Of a stretch of 64,000 bases of DNA, positions 34,023-42,740 are shown in pieces. Numbering within the stretch: the first letter of the stretch is position 1; each line of letters opens with the position of its first letter. A model generated the notes under the pieces. The model saw only the letters and a program-made list of their open reading frames with translations. It searched no databases and was not told the DNA's origin. This DNA comes from Methanoculleus thermophilus (GTDB taxonomy: Archaea > Halobacteriota > Methanomicrobia > Methanomicrobiales > Methanoculleaceae), in the NCBI RefSeq assembly GCF_001571405.1, contig NZ_BCNX01000003.1, positions 248,001-312,000 on the forward strand, given 5' to 3'. The translations under genes were made by a program, and so were the position numbers.

Positions 34023-34027
34023 GAGGT
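34021..34027 (+). promoter_or_regulatory. Strong ribosome binding site deciding the ftsZ start
   Basis: AGGAGGT, 5 nt before ATG 34033, overlaps the RHH stop codon. It settles the ftsZ start although the frame is open for 50 more codons upstream. Confidence 0.85.
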
Positions 34028-34032
34028 ATCCA

Positions 34033-35160
34033 ATGCAGACAATCATCAATGAGGCATTGAAACATGCAGAACGCGAAAAGTATCTGAAAGCAGACCCGGC
34101 CGATGGGGAAGACGACATCCTCGGCCAACCCCGGATTGTCATCGTAGGGTGTGGCGGTGCAGGCAATAACACGATCAACCGCCTGTACCACATGCAGGTG
34201 AGCGGCGCAGAGACGATCGCGATCAATACGGATAAGCAGCATCTGGACATGATCCAGGCCGACAAAAGGGTGCTTGTTGGCAAATCGCTCACGAAAGGCC
34301 TTGGGGCCGGTGGATTCCCGGACGTCGGCAGGCGTGCGGCTGAGATGGCCCGGCCGACTCTTGAGAGTCTCCTCTGTGACGCCGACCTGGTCTTCATCAC
34401 TGCTGGTATGGGTGGGGGTACCGGCACGGGAACCGCACCGGTCGTCGCGCAGATCGCAAAGGAACAGGGAGCGATCGTCGTCGGCATGGTCAGTTACCCC
34501 TTCCAGGTCGAGAAGGCCCGGCTTCTCCGTGCGGAAGAGGGGCTTGAACAGCTCTCGGCGGCTGCCGACTCGGTGATTGTGCTCGACAACAACCGTCTCA
34601 TCAAGTATGTGCCGAACCTCCCGCTCGGGCAGGCGTTCTCGGTTATGGATCAACTCATCGCAGAGACGGTCAAGGGCATCAGCGAGACGATCACGGAGCC
34701 TTCGCTCATCAATATCGATTACGCGGATGTGCGTGCTATCATGAGCAAAGGGGGAGTCGCCGTGATGCTCGTCGGAGAGAGCAAACAGCAGAACAAGGCT
34801 GAGAGCGTCGTTCACGAGTGCCTCAACCACCCCCTGCTCGATATCGACTACCGTGGGGCAACAGGAAGCCTCATCCACATCACGGGCGGGAACGACCTGA
34901 CCCTCCAGGACGCCGAGGAGATCGCCAGTTCCCTGACCTACGAACTCGATCCGCACGCGGATGTCATCTGGGGAGCCCGGGTGAATAGTGAATTTGAGGG
35001 GAGAGTACGTGTCATGGCGGTCATGACCGGCGTTAAAAGTGCACAGATCCTCGGAACCCATCGTGCCTATGAACCGGTGACGCAACGGTCCAGCGCATCC
35101 GTCGGCAGGCGCATGGCAAGGGATGATGATCCGAGCGGGCATCTTATTGACTTCCTCTAA
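34033..35160 (+). CDS. ftsZ: Cell division protein FtsZ
   Basis: A 375-residue tubulin-like GTPase that polymerises at mid-cell. It has [15 protein letters not shown] (about residues 36-50), the tubulin signature [16 protein letters not shown] (about 119-134), and synergy-loop residues around [17 protein letters not shown] (about 230-246). The C-terminus ends GHLIDFL, a likely partner-binding tail, after a short linker. Euryarchaea usually carry FtsZ1 and FtsZ2; I cannot assign the class with certainty here. It is downstream of an RHH regulator in a two-gene operon. Confidence 0.95.
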   Translation: MQTIINEALKHAEREKYLKADPADGEDDILGQPRIVIVGCGGAGNNTINRLYHMQVSGAETIAINTDKQHLDMIQADKRVLVGKSLTKGLGAGGFPDVGRRAAEMARPTLESLLCDADLVFITAGMGGGTGTGTAPVVAQIAKEQGAIVVGMVSYPFQVEKARLLRAEEGLEQLSAAADSVIVLDNNRLIKYVPNLPLGQAFSVMDQLIAETVKGISETITEPSLINIDYADVRAIMSKGGVAVMLVGESKQQNKAESVVHECLNHPLLDIDYRGATGSLIHITGGNDLTLQDAEEIASSLTYELDPHADVIWGARVNSEFEGRVRVMAVMTGVKSAQILGTHRAYEPVTQRSSASVGRRMARDDDPSGHLIDFL

Positions 35161-35229
35161 TCTATCATATCCTCCTCTACCTTTTTGCGTCAAATTGCTC
35201 TCCGACAGTCTCCCTCCGGCCCACTACGA

Positions 35230-35513
35230 AATACTTAATAGTACAGATGACGTTTGAAATATAGACGTTCTTGTATAATCCCTCCAGCACGGGGTGTATT
35301 GTGCAGGGCGCAGAACCTGTGGGTCTGCGATTGCCAGGTACCGGGGTTGAACACATGAGCAGACAGATGAATGACGGACCCGATAACGAGTCCGGGAAGC
35401 GTCTTTTCTTGTGGTATAGCCGCTACGTAAGCCTCCGGCATCCTTGCAGCGCATGGAGCGGTCCTGCTGGTGGGGATATGAGACAGGTACTGAATACCGA
35501 GGATTGGTAGAGA
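35230..35513 (+). other. Long structured-looking leader or small RNA before the coiled-coil gene
   Basis: A TATA-like ATACTTAATA at about 35231-35240 predicts a start near 35262, leaving about 250 nt before ATG 35514. The sequence contains paired blocks: GTCTGC (35323-35328) with GCAGAC (35359-35364), GGAC-GTCC around a CGATAACG loop (35376-35393), CTCC-GGAG near 35431-35457, and GGTA-TACC (35486-35498). A 79-codon frame starting at TTG 35271 also crosses it but lacks a ribosome site or domain. It could be a cis-acting leader or an independent RNA. No known riboswitch, SRP RNA or RNase P architecture fits. Confidence 0.4.
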
Positions 35514-36374
35514 ATGCTGAACGATCTGATTGAGAAGCGAAAGAAAGTCCTTGCGGAGTCTGAACAACACAAAGACCGGCGCAATGAATTGAATGCTCTT
35601 GCCAGCAAAAATGCCCGGGAACGTAACACCCTCAACGCACAGACCCGCGAGTTCGTCGAGGAGGCGCAGCAGCATAAGGAGCAACGGGATAAACTCAACG
35701 AGGAAGTCCAGGCGCTGAAAGACCTGAGAAACGAGTACAACGACAAGGCCAACGCACTCTTTGATGAGATAGAGGCCTTCAAGAAGGAGCACGGCAACCT
35801 TCGCAACCGGGGCATCAAAGAACTGCAGAAACAGATTGAACACCTTGAGTTCAAGCAGCAGACTGAGGTCTACAGCACCGATAAAGAGCGGGAACTGATC
35901 GAGAAGATCAAGCAGCTGAAGGCGGCGGCAAAGGACCAGGAGGCCGAACTCGAGCAGAACAAAGAGATGCGGGCGAAACTCGCTGAAGCCCGTGAGTTCC
36001 GCAGGAAGGCTTCCGAGATCCACAAGGAGGTCACCGAGAAAGCCGAGGCTGCCCAGCGGCACCACGACCTGATGGTGGAGGCGTACCGGAAGGCCGACAA
36101 GTCACGCGAGGAGGCCGACCTGGCTCACCAGCGGTTCGTTGAAGCCCAGGAGGCTGCAGACGAGGAGCACAAGCAGTTCATCGCCTGCCAGAAGGAACTT
36201 CGGGATTATGATAAGGTGATCTCGGGCCTCCGGAAGAAGACCAAGAAGACCAAAGTCACCAAAGAACAGAAGGCCGTAAGGAAAGAGGCTGAACGCGTCT
36301 TCCAGCAGTTCCGTGATGGCGAGAAGATCACGACTGATGATCTGCTCCTGCTTCAGCGTGCAAAACTCATTTAA
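35514..36374 (+). CDS. Archaeal coiled-coil protein (COG1340 type)
   Basis: A 286-residue protein almost wholly predicted as coiled coil: heptad-rich, highly charged, with few aromatic residues and no signal peptide. Examples are the repeating NELNALASKNARERNTLN and EVTEKAEAAQRHHDLMVEA stretches. The last 50 residues (KKTKKTKVTKEQ and a short helical end) are basic and may bind nucleic acid or a partner. Orthologs of COG1340 are widespread in euryarchaea but their function is unknown to me. Position between ftsZ and DUF373 may hint at a cell-structure role. A T-run at 36378-36383 follows the stop. Confidence 0.8.
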   Translation: MLNDLIEKRKKVLAESEQHKDRRNELNALASKNARERNTLNAQTREFVEEAQQHKEQRDKLNEEVQALKDLRNEYNDKANALFDEIEAFKKEHGNLRNRGIKELQKQIEHLEFKQQTEVYSTDKERELIEKIKQLKAAAKDQEAELEQNKEMRAKLAEAREFRRKASEIHKEVTEKAEAAQRHHDLMVEAYRKADKSREEADLAHQRFVEAQEAADEEHKQFIACQKELRDYDKVISGLRKKTKKTKVTKEQKAVRKEAERVFQQFRDGEKITTDDLLLLQRAKLI

Positions 36375-36377
36375 TAC

Positions 36378-36383
36378 TTTTTT
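36378..36383 (+). terminator. T-run after the coiled-coil gene
   Basis: A TTTTTT tract 3 nt after the stop codon, typical of archaeal factor-independent termination. Confidence 0.45.
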
Positions 36384-36433
36384 CCCACCTCTGCTGCAAA
36401 TGGTTTAATACATCTGAGGCAATGTTTTATTGA

Positions 36434-37558
36434 ATGGCAAAAGAGCGGACGCTCGTCCTCTGTATCGATCGCGATGATGATCTTGGGTTTAAAGCCCGGG
36501 TTGAAGGCCCTGTTGTTGGGAGAGAGGCATGCCTCCATGCGGCAACCTCCCTTGGTCTGGTCGATTCAGAAGATTCTGACATCAATGCCATCTTTGAGAC
36601 GATTAAGATCTACGATGAACTCGTCGAGAGGGGGGAGGAGGTTGCTGTCGCCGTCATCTGCGGCAACCACATGAACCTGCTCGACGGGGACCGACGGATA
36701 GCTTCCAGCCTCGATGAGATTCTCACAGCCACAAATGCCACCTCCTGCATTCTGGTAACGGACGGTGCTGAGGACGAGTATGTCCTTCCGATCATCCAAT
36801 CAAGGGTGCCGGTCAGCAGCGTGCGCAGGGTCGTGGTCAACCAGATGCCGAATCTCGAGGGGACGTATTATATCCTCAAACGGCTGCTCGACGACCCTAA
36901 GGTCTCGAAGCTCGTGCTCGTGCCGCTTGGTCTTGCCATGCTCCTGTACGCGGTGGGATACCTGCTTGGATACCCTGAGGGAGCAACCATCGTGGTCGTT
37001 GGCGTCGTCGGTACGTACCTGCTCTTCAAAGGTATGGGGATCGACGAGGTGTTTGGGTATCTCATCAATTCGCTACGCGCGTCGCTGCATGGCGGCAGGT
37101 TCACATTCGTCTCGTATATCGCCGCGATACTGCTAAGTATAGTTGGGGTAATCCTCGGGTTGACAAGTCTTCTTGAGTATTACACCTCGTTAGGGGTCTT
37201 CTTCCAGATTCTGGCGTTCATATACGGGGCTATCGTCTGGCTCACCGTGGCTGGCCTCGTCGCCTCGGTGGGAAAGATCATCGATGTCTTCCTCAATGAG
37301 CGGGAGGCCATCCGCCGGGTAGTCGCCCTGCCGTTCTTTGTCCTCGCTATAGGTGCCATCGCCTACGGTGCAAGCACTTACATCCTCTCGATCAGTGAGA
37401 TCACCGGTTTCCCGATCACAGGCGATCTCGGTGTGCGCTATATCATCTTTGCCACGCTCGGTGGGCTCTTCTGCGCCTTCTTTGGCGTTTATCTCCAGTC
37501 GCTTTTAAGCAGGTTGAGAGATGAGCGCGAGCCGGTTCTGCTGAAGAGAGGCGCGTGA
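36434..37558 (+). CDS. DUF373 family membrane protein
   Basis: A 374-residue protein. The soluble N-terminal half (about residues 1-155) begins RTLVLCIDRDDDLG and includes EEVAVAVICGNHM and ILVTDGAEDEYVLPI, an alpha-beta domain with conserved acidic clusters. The C-terminal half has about six transmembrane helices (from KLVLVPLGLAMLLYAVGYLLG onward). DUF373 is an archaeal family predicted to be membrane-bound; no activity is known to me. It starts at ATG 36434 without a strong ribosome site, 59 bp after the coiled-coil gene. Confidence 0.9.
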   Translation: MAKERTLVLCIDRDDDLGFKARVEGPVVGREACLHAATSLGLVDSEDSDINAIFETIKIYDELVERGEEVAVAVICGNHMNLLDGDRRIASSLDEILTATNATSCILVTDGAEDEYVLPIIQSRVPVSSVRRVVVNQMPNLEGTYYILKRLLDDPKVSKLVLVPLGLAMLLYAVGYLLGYPEGATIVVVGVVGTYLLFKGMGIDEVFGYLINSLRASLHGGRFTFVSYIAAILLSIVGVILGLTSLLEYYTSLGVFFQILAFIYGAIVWLTVAGLVASVGKIIDVFLNEREAIRRVVALPFFVLAIGAIAYGASTYILSISEITGFPITGDLGVRYIIFATLGGLFCAFFGVYLQSLLSRLRDEREPVLLKRGA

Positions 37559-38057
37559 GTTGCGCTCTCGCTTATCGACGAAGTGGTGAATGAAGAGCAG
37601 ACTGGTTCTGGTGGCGTTTTGTGCGCCGGCATTTATCTAATTGGGCAAAGCGACCCTGGCATTCAGGTCGGGGAGTTGCCCTGTCATTTCCACAACGGCG
37701 ACGGCCCAACTCTTCCTGGCTGATATACCAAAGGGCCACTCCTTGGGCTGAAGAGATACTGATGTTGTCATCGGGTCGTGCGGTGATGGCGACAACTATC
37801 TCTGATTGACGTCTGAATCTCTTGGTCTCCCTGTTTGAGTGGTATGGATATCGACACCGGGGCCAGCCTAGACCGCCTCTGCCGTGAGATTGCAGCATCT
37901 CCGAAAAATGATGGCCGCGCCCTAGTGGGAGATTGGGCTCATGGCTGCAGGATGGACGAGCGGCGAGCGGCGGTCGCACCGGTGCCGATAATCGATCGTA
38001 CACACTACCTGCAGCACCCCCGTGCCCTAACCAGCAGTTGACCCTACCTTCGGGTTG
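37559..38057. other. Intergenic region, no recognisable gene
   Basis: 500 bp between DUF373 and a convergent small secreted protein. Open frames exist on both strands (37621-37809 plus, 37572-38003 minus) but they lack domains, and neither has a ribosome site. The composition is GC-rich like coding DNA, so a decayed gene is possible. No repeat ends or tRNA were found. Confidence 0.3.
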
Positions 38058-38501
38058 TTAAGCGAAGTATCCAAACCCTTCGGGGAAGGTACTGATATTC
38101 TCGTAGCGCTTGGTATCCTGCGGAGTGATAACGGTGAGCGAGGGAATGGTCACGCCGAACCGGTGTGCGGGGAACCAGTATGATCCCTGTCCGTAGTCCT
38201 CCGAGACGTTATCCACATACACCTCGATGCGGTTGAGGTCAAGGTGGTCAACTCTGGCATCGTCGAAGTTCAGTATGGTGAGTGCCTTCTGCCTCAAATC
38301 CGATTTCCCAAGGAGGAGAACAAGGAAACTGATGCCTCCATCGATCGTATAATTCATGGTTATGGAGGCATCTGCTCTCTCCAGCTGGATGGTGACATCT
38401 TTGACTGCAATGTAACTGTACCGCTCTTCCCCCTCTGCCGCTGCGGGTGCGAAGAGAGCAAAGACCAGCATCAGCACCATGCTGATTGTCACCCATTTCA
38501 T
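38058..38501 (-). CDS. Small secreted protein, unknown function
   Basis: A 147-residue protein with a clear signal peptide (TISMVLMLVFALFAPAAA, about residues 5-22) and a beta-rich domain. Segments such as YIAVKDVTIQLERADASITM and YTIDGGISFLVLLLGKSDLR suggest one sandwich domain. There are no metal or catalytic motifs and no C-terminal anchor, so it is exported or loosely bound to the cell surface. I do not recognise a family. Confidence 0.7.
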   Translation of the reverse strand: MKWVTISMVLMLVFALFAPAAAEGEERYSYIAVKDVTIQLERADASITMNYTIDGGISFLVLLLGKSDLRQKALTILNFDDARVDHLDLNRIEVYVDNVSEDYGQGSYWFPAHRFGVTIPSLTVITPQDTKRYENISTFPEGFGYFA

Positions 38502-38564
38502 ACTACAAAGGTTATAGAGGGGTTCATAAAACCTTTATGGTTACTCCTGCATGGGAAAGGCAAT

Positions 38565-38696
38565 ATGCGGGATATTTGTCGGATCGCCCTCGAAAGATTG
38601 GGCTTTAACCACCGGCAACTTGCAGCGAGGAGAAGGCGCGCCGAAACGAGCTGGCGCGATCCGGATCAGTCAAGGAGCATAGTATACACTCTTTGA
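38565..38696 (+). CDS. Possible 43-residue Arg-rich small protein
   Basis: A short frame begins MRDICRIALERLGFNHRQLA and ends SRSIVYTL. A TTCATAAAAC TATA-like element at about 38523-38532 and GGAAAGG at 38554-38560 precede ATG 38565, a realistic promoter and ribosome site layout. It lies divergent from the secreted-protein gene and runs towards albA. The helix-rich, arginine-dense sequence could bind nucleic acid. There is no family match, so it may be fortuitous. Confidence 0.3.
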   Translation: MRDICRIALERLGFNHRQLAARRRRAETSWRDPDQSRSIVYTL

Positions 38697-38724
38697 CGGC
38701 AGATCAAAAAGATGATTTGAGACC

Positions 38725-39000
38725 CTACTTCGTCTGAGCCAGGATGATCTCGATACTTGAGACGTTTGTCTTACCGGTATCGGTGTCGATCATCTCGGTC
38801 GATGTGAAGATCTCTTTCTTGTTCACGTTCTCCAGGAACCGGTTGAGGGCGATCTCCGCTGTGTCGACTGCCCGTGAGATAGCCTTCCCCCGAGCTTTAA
38901 TAGCGACCTCCTCCGCTCCGTTGTTGAACTGGGTGACCACCGCGAGCACGTAGTTCATGACTGGTTTGTTTCCAACGAATACTGTGTTATCCTTTATCAT
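38725..39000 (-). CDS. albA: DNA/RNA-binding protein Alba
   Basis: A 91-residue archaeal chromatin and RNA-binding protein. The start [19 protein letters not shown] corresponds to the Alba N-terminal strand and first helix, the [18 protein letters not shown] segment holds the basic dimer-face residues, and the C-terminal strands end [10 protein letters not shown] Lys equivalent to the acetylated Sso10b K16/K17 is not obvious, since KP lies at 12-13. It is the last gene of the minus-strand operon, 13 bp after asd. Confidence 0.95.
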   Translation of the reverse strand: MIKDNTVFVGNKPVMNYVLAVVTQFNNGAEEVAIKARGKAISRAVDTAEIALNRFLENVNKKEIFTSTEMIDTDTGKTNVSSIEIILAQTK

Positions 39001-39013
39001 TAGCCCACCTCGT

Positions 39014-40030
39014 CTAAAGATACTTCCTCGAGTATATCAGTTCTGCGTTGAGGACGGATGCGCCTGCAGCCCCACGAATGGTGTTGTGGCCAAGTGCAAC
39101 AAACCGTAATCCTTCGCGGATTCTCCCGACGGACACCGTCATGCCCCGCCCCCGGTTACGGTCGAGCCGTGGCTGCGGGCGGTCAGGCTGGTCGAGGAGC
39201 TCAACTGCCTTTGCTGGCTGTAAGGGTAGATTGCTTAAGGGAGACTTAAAGGTTGCGTAAGCTTTTTTCACTTCATCGACCGACGCCTTTACGTCGACCC
39301 AGACCGCAATAGTGTGCCCGTCGATTACCGGGACCCGGTGGCAGCTTGCACTCACCCGGAACGGGGCGGGGATCACTTCGGAACCGTTGAAGGTACCCAT
39401 GATCTTGAGCGTCTCAGTCTCCATCTTCTCCTCTTCGGAGCCGATGTAAGGAATGATGTTGTCATAGATCTCCATGGCTGAGACGCCGTTAAATCCGCCT
39501 CCCGAGATTGCCTGCATGGTTGCTGCACGCACATCATGGAACTCAAATTCTCTGAGGGGTGCAAGGGCCAGTGAAAGGACGATCGTGGAGCAGTTTGGGT
39601 TGGTCACGATGAATCCATCACGTCCCCGGTCCCGCTGGACATCGATCAGGCCCAGGTGATCCGGGTTGACTTCCGGGATCACCAGCGGAACGTCCGCGTC
39701 CATGCGGTGCGACCGCGCATTGCTGCAGACGCCGATGCCTGCATCAGCGATCTCCGTCTCAAGGGAGGTTGCTACATCGGCAGGCAGTGCCGAGAAGACA
39801 AGGTCGCAGTCTTTGACGCTCTCGACGGTTGTGGGAGTGACAATGATATCACTGACGCTCTCCGGGTATGGCGCATCAAGGCGCCAGTTGACCACCTTGC
39901 CGTAGGGCTTTCCTGCACTCCGTTCCGATGCGGTGAGTGTCTTGAGATTAAACCAGGGATGATCCGCCAAAAGCTGAACGAAGCGTTGTCCAACCGCTCC
40001 TGTGGCACCAAGCACTCCTACATTAATCAT
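39014..40030 (-). CDS. asd: Aspartate-semialdehyde dehydrogenase
   Basis: A 338-residue NADPH enzyme that reduces aspartyl phosphate to aspartate semialdehyde, the branch point to lysine, threonine and methionine. [18 protein letters not shown] binds NADP at the N-terminus; NPNCSTIV holds the catalytic Cys147. Later, [18 protein letters not shown] contains the substrate-binding Arg and His. This is the archaeal/fungal subgroup. The start ATG 40030 replaces a longer frame that lacks homology. It lies 46 bp downstream of the ferredoxin and feeds DapA directly upstream in the operon. Confidence 0.96.
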   Translation of the reverse strand: MINVGVLGATGAVGQRFVQLLADHPWFNLKTLTASERSAGKPYGKVVNWRLDAPYPESVSDIIVTPTTVESVKDCDLVFSALPADVATSLETEIADAGIGVCSNARSHRMDADVPLVIPEVNPDHLGLIDVQRDRGRDGFIVTNPNCSTIVLSLALAPLREFEFHDVRAATMQAISGGGFNGVSAMEIYDNIIPYIGSEEEKMETETLKIMGTFNGSEVIPAPFRVSASCHRVPVIDGHTIAVWVDVKASVDEVKKAYATFKSPLSNLPLQPAKAVELLDQPDRPQPRLDRNRGRGMTVSVGRIREGLRFVALGHNTIRGAAGASVLNAELIYSRKYL

Positions 40031-40076
40031 AGATAAAGTATCTGTAGTGTAGGAGGTATTAAAAGAGTATGTTTTT

Positions 40077-40250
40077 TTATTCCATCGATATGGCCTCAGA
40101 TGGGCACTCATCGACGCAGGTCTCGCAGTCGACACAGAGATCGACATCGACCTTTGCTTTGCCGTCTTCCATGGTTATGGCGGCAGCCGGACAGACGTCC
40201 ACACAGGTCTCGCAGGCGGTACACTTCTCAATATCAACAATTGCTGGCAC
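40077..40250 (-). CDS. 2[4Fe-4S] ferredoxin
   Basis: A 57-residue ferredoxin with two classical clusters: CTACETCVDVCP (C10, C13, C16, C20) and CVDCETCVDECP (C39, C42, C45, C49). The start is GTG 40250, supported by GGAGG 7 nt upstream. Clostridial-type ferredoxins of this size carry low-potential electrons in the cytoplasm. It lies between dapB and asd on the same strand, though neither enzyme needs an iron-sulfur donor (both use NAD(P)H), so its partner is not obvious. Confidence 0.93.
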   Translation of the reverse strand: MPAIVDIEKCTACETCVDVCPAAAITMEDGKAKVDVDLCVDCETCVDECPSEAISME

Positions 40251-40311
40251 TTCTGTTCCTCCGAATGTACATAGGTTATAAGTGTATTAAAAAATAGATT
40301 TCGCCTCTCCA

Positions 40312-41070
40312 CTATATTCCGAGAACATCCTGCATGGAGTAGATGCGCGGCTCTCTGCCGACGACCCATCGTGCGGCCCGGACCGCACCCTGTGCGAATA
40401 TCGCCCGGTCGTAGGCACGGTGAGAGATCTCGATGCACTCAAAGTTTCCTGCGAAGAGGACCGCATGATCGCCGACGATATCGCCGCCGCGGATGACGTG
40501 CACCCCGATCTCGCCCTTCCGCTCGGTCTCGCCGACGCGGCCGTAGACCTTCTCGCGGTTCCCGAGTTCCTGGTCGAGGATCTCAAGGATTGTCTTTGCG
40601 GTACCGCTCGGGGCGTCCTTTTTGTGACGGTGGTGGGCTTCCGTGACCTCGATATCGTAGTCACCGAGCTCGCGGGCTGCCTCCCGGACGAGTTTCCAGA
40701 AGATATTGACGCCGACGGAGAAGTTGCTCGAGATCACCGCGGGGACATTCCCCTCAATGGCGGTCCTGATTGTCTCCCGCTGCTCCGGGGAGAACCCTGT
40801 CGTCCCGACGATGAGTGCCACGTTGTTTTGAGCGGCTATCTTGATGTTCTCGACTGCAGCGGCTGCAATGGTGAAATCAATCAGGACGTCGGGCTTCTTC
40901 TCTTTGAGGAGTTCATCGAGCTTCTCAGCGGGGACTACTTGCGTCCCGTACAATGTTCCTTCTCGTATATCGATACCGCCGACGAGCTCCATGTCGGGAG
41001 ATTCGTCGACGATCCGGCCGATTGTGGTGCCCATCCTTCCCAGGGCGCCGGATATGACTACCTTAATCAT
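40312..41070 (-). CDS. dapB: 4-hydroxy-tetrahydrodipicolinate reductase
   Basis: A 252-residue enzyme of diaminopimelate/lysine synthesis that reduces the DapA product with NAD(P)H. VVISGALGRMGTTIGRIV is the nucleotide loop, VLIDFTIAAAAVENIKIA follows near residue 60, and EAHHRHKKDAPSGTAK (about 145-160) is the catalytic signature with His and Lys. GTTGFSPEQ is also typical. The ATG overlaps the dapA stop by 8 nt, indicating coupled translation. Confidence 0.96.
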   Translation of the reverse strand: MIKVVISGALGRMGTTIGRIVDESPDMELVGGIDIREGTLYGTQVVPAEKLDELLKEKKPDVLIDFTIAAAAVENIKIAAQNNVALIVGTTGFSPEQRETIRTAIEGNVPAVISSNFSVGVNIFWKLVREAARELGDYDIEVTEAHHRHKKDAPSGTAKTILEILDQELGNREKVYGRVGETERKGEIGVHVIRGGDIVGDHAVLFAGNFECIEISHRAYDRAIFAQGAVRAARWVVGREPRIYSMQDVLGI

Positions 41071-41938
41071 GGTTCATCAGCACTCTTCTCAGTTGTTCGG
41101 TCTTTGCCTCGTCGAGTTCGTCAAGCGGCAACCGGACCGGTCCGGAGGCCATTCCGCAGAGTTCCACTGCTTTCTTCACGGGGATGGGGTTTGTGTCGAC
41201 GAACATCGCCCGCATAAGCGGGGCGAGTTTGTAGTGCAGATCCTGCGCACGGGCGAGATCTCCCGCCCGGAATGCCTCATACATCTCCACCATCCGGCCG
41301 GGGTCGATGTTTGCGGCAACCGAGATCACGCCCGCCCCACCTATGGCAAGGACGGGAAGCGTCATTGCATCGTCCCCCGACAGCACGATGAAGTCCTCGT
41401 CCTGGGTCTCCTCGATGATCCGGGAGATCTGGGTGATGTCGCCGCTGGCCTCTTTGATCCCGACGATGTTTGGGTGTTTTGCCAGTTCAGCCACCAGGTC
41501 GGGCTGAAGGTTCTGCCCCGTCCGGCCCGGGACATTATAAAGGACGATCGGGAGATCGAGGTCGGCGAGTTTCGTAAAATGCTTGATGAGCCCGGAGCGG
41601 TTCGGCTTGTTATAGTATGGGCTGATGACGAGAGCCCCGTCCGCGCCTGCATCTTTTGCCGACCGGGTCAGGCGGATTGCCTCTGCGGTGTTGTTTGACC
41701 CAGTCCCTGCGAGTACCGGTACCCGCCCGTCGACGACCTCGACGGTCTTGCAGATCACCTGTTCGTGCTCCTCGAACGTGAGCGTAGCAGACTCGCCGGT
41801 CGACCCGCAGGGAACGATGCCGTGGACCCCCTGTTTGAGCAATGACTCGATGTTGGACTGCAGTCCTTCAAGATCAAGACTCAGCTTGGAGTCCCGGTGA
41901 AAAGGAGTAATAATTGCCGGAAGGATTCCCTCAAACAT
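41063..41938 (-). CDS. dapA: 4-hydroxy-tetrahydrodipicolinate synthase
   Basis: A 291-residue TIM-barrel enzyme that condenses pyruvate with aspartate semialdehyde. GILPAIITPF opens the barrel, GVHGIVPCGSTGES binds pyruvate, LYNVPGRTG holds the catalytic tyrosine, and IVGIKEASGD carries the Schiff-base lysine (about residue 160). It lies 9 bp downstream of rps17e and overlaps dapB, so the lysine genes are co-expressed with a ribosomal protein gene. Confidence 0.96.
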   Translation of the reverse strand: MFEGILPAIITPFHRDSKLSLDLEGLQSNIESLLKQGVHGIVPCGSTGESATLTFEEHEQVICKTVEVVDGRVPVLAGTGSNNTAEAIRLTRSAKDAGADGALVISPYYNKPNRSGLIKHFTKLADLDLPIVLYNVPGRTGQNLQPDLVAELAKHPNIVGIKEASGDITQISRIIEETQDEDFIVLSGDDAMTLPVLAIGGAGVISVAANIDPGRMVEMYEAFRAGDLARAQDLHYKLAPLMRAMFVDTNPIPVKKAVELCGMASGPVRLPLDELDEAKTEQLRRVLMNHD

Positions 41939-41947
41939 ATAGGAGGT

Positions 41948-42136
41948 TTATCGCTTCTTGGTATTTATCTTTCTTGAGATGTATCCGGCGACCCTGTTCC
42001 GGACGTACTTGCTCTCAATTACGGCAACTTCAGCGACGGCGTGCTTATTCTCTTCAAAGTCTCCGCTGAACTTCTCACGGTGCTTGACGAGGAGTTCTTC
42101 ACCGAGGTTCTTGATATACGATGGTTTTATTCCCAT
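41948..42136 (-). CDS. rps17e: 30S ribosomal protein S17e
   Basis: A 62-residue archaeal/eukaryotic-type small-subunit protein. The sequence starts MGIKPSYIKNLGEELLVKHR and includes FEENKHAVAEV and VRNRVAGYIS, diagnostic for S17e. It lies 12 bp downstream of the ThiN gene and 9 bp upstream of dapA in the operon. A TAGGAGG sequence between this gene and dapA supports the dapA start. Confidence 0.96.
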   Translation of the reverse strand: MGIKPSYIKNLGEELLVKHREKFSGDFEENKHAVAEVAVIESKYVRNRVAGYISRKINTKKR

Positions 42137-42148
42137 GTGGACCTTCCT

Positions 42149-42700
42149 CTACAATTGTGCATACGTAATGCGATTTGACAGTTTAAGAATATTTTGTGCG
42201 ACCATGACCGGATCCTCACCAAAGAACCTGATCATCGGCTCTTTTCCCACGGCTCCACGGTCGTAGATGACATCGGGTACGCCTTCCTTGCAGCAGGAGG
42301 CAACGCCCCAGTCCATCGTCTGCACACCCGGCGGTTCTTTTTCCCGGTCAAAAGAACAGACCTCAAAGAGGAGGTTGTCGAGTTCCGGGAGGATTGCCTC
42401 AGAGAAGCGGATGTTCGCCGCGCTCCGGACCCGCCGGTCGAAGCGCATGGCCGTGAGGACGGTCCGGGCTACGTGATCGCTTGCGCCGAACGCGACCTCT
42501 CCGACGGGGTGGACCCAGTCTTTGAGCCTCACGATCCGGCCGAGGACTGCGGCTACGTCGTCCTTGCTCCGCGCGTCGGGCAGGGCGTAGGCAATGTTCA
42601 TCCCTACCTCCGGGATGAGCCGGACGTCCATTCGTTCGGCAAGAAGCCTTACTGCCTCGTTTAAGCGGTTAATCACTCTCTCGCGCTCTTCGTCCGTCAT
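42149..42700 (-). CDS. thiN: ThiN-type thiamine-phosphate synthase family protein
   Basis: A 183-residue stand-alone ThiN domain. Archaeal ThiN joins the hydroxymethylpyrimidine diphosphate and thiazole phosphate halves to form thiamine phosphate, and is often fused to ThiD; here it is separate. Conserved segments are RLIPEVGMNIAYALPDARS (about residues 33-51), VGEVAFGASDHVARTVLTAM, SAANIRF, the CSFDREKEPPGVQTMDWG stretch and DVIYDRGAVGKEPMIRF. The ATG 42700 start is chosen; GTG 42715 also fits. A close relative acts as a regulator (ThiR) when fused to an HTH, which is absent here. Confidence 0.85.
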   Translation of the reverse strand: MTDEERERVINRLNEAVRLLAERMDVRLIPEVGMNIAYALPDARSKDDVAAVLGRIVRLKDWVHPVGEVAFGASDHVARTVLTAMRFDRRVRSAANIRFSEAILPELDNLLFEVCSFDREKEPPGVQTMDWGVASCCKEGVPDVIYDRGAVGKEPMIRFFGEDPVMVAQNILKLSNRITYAQL

Positions 42701-42740
42701 GGTCGTACCACTCACTCTTTTCGTGATATATGGATTGCGG

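Noticed and set aside
35361-35376. AGATGAATGAC resembling a conserved stretch of RNase P RNA
   Set aside because: The expected ACAGAA and GGCTTA blocks do not follow, and the upstream helices do not fit an RNase P fold; the match is too short.
35271-35510. 79-codon open frame before the coiled-coil gene
   Set aside because: TTG start without a ribosome site, no domain, many unusual residues; an RNA or leader explanation fits at least as well.
37572-38003. 143-codon minus-strand frame in the DUF373 downstream gap
   Set aside because: Very Arg-rich, no domain, no promoter; likely non-coding.
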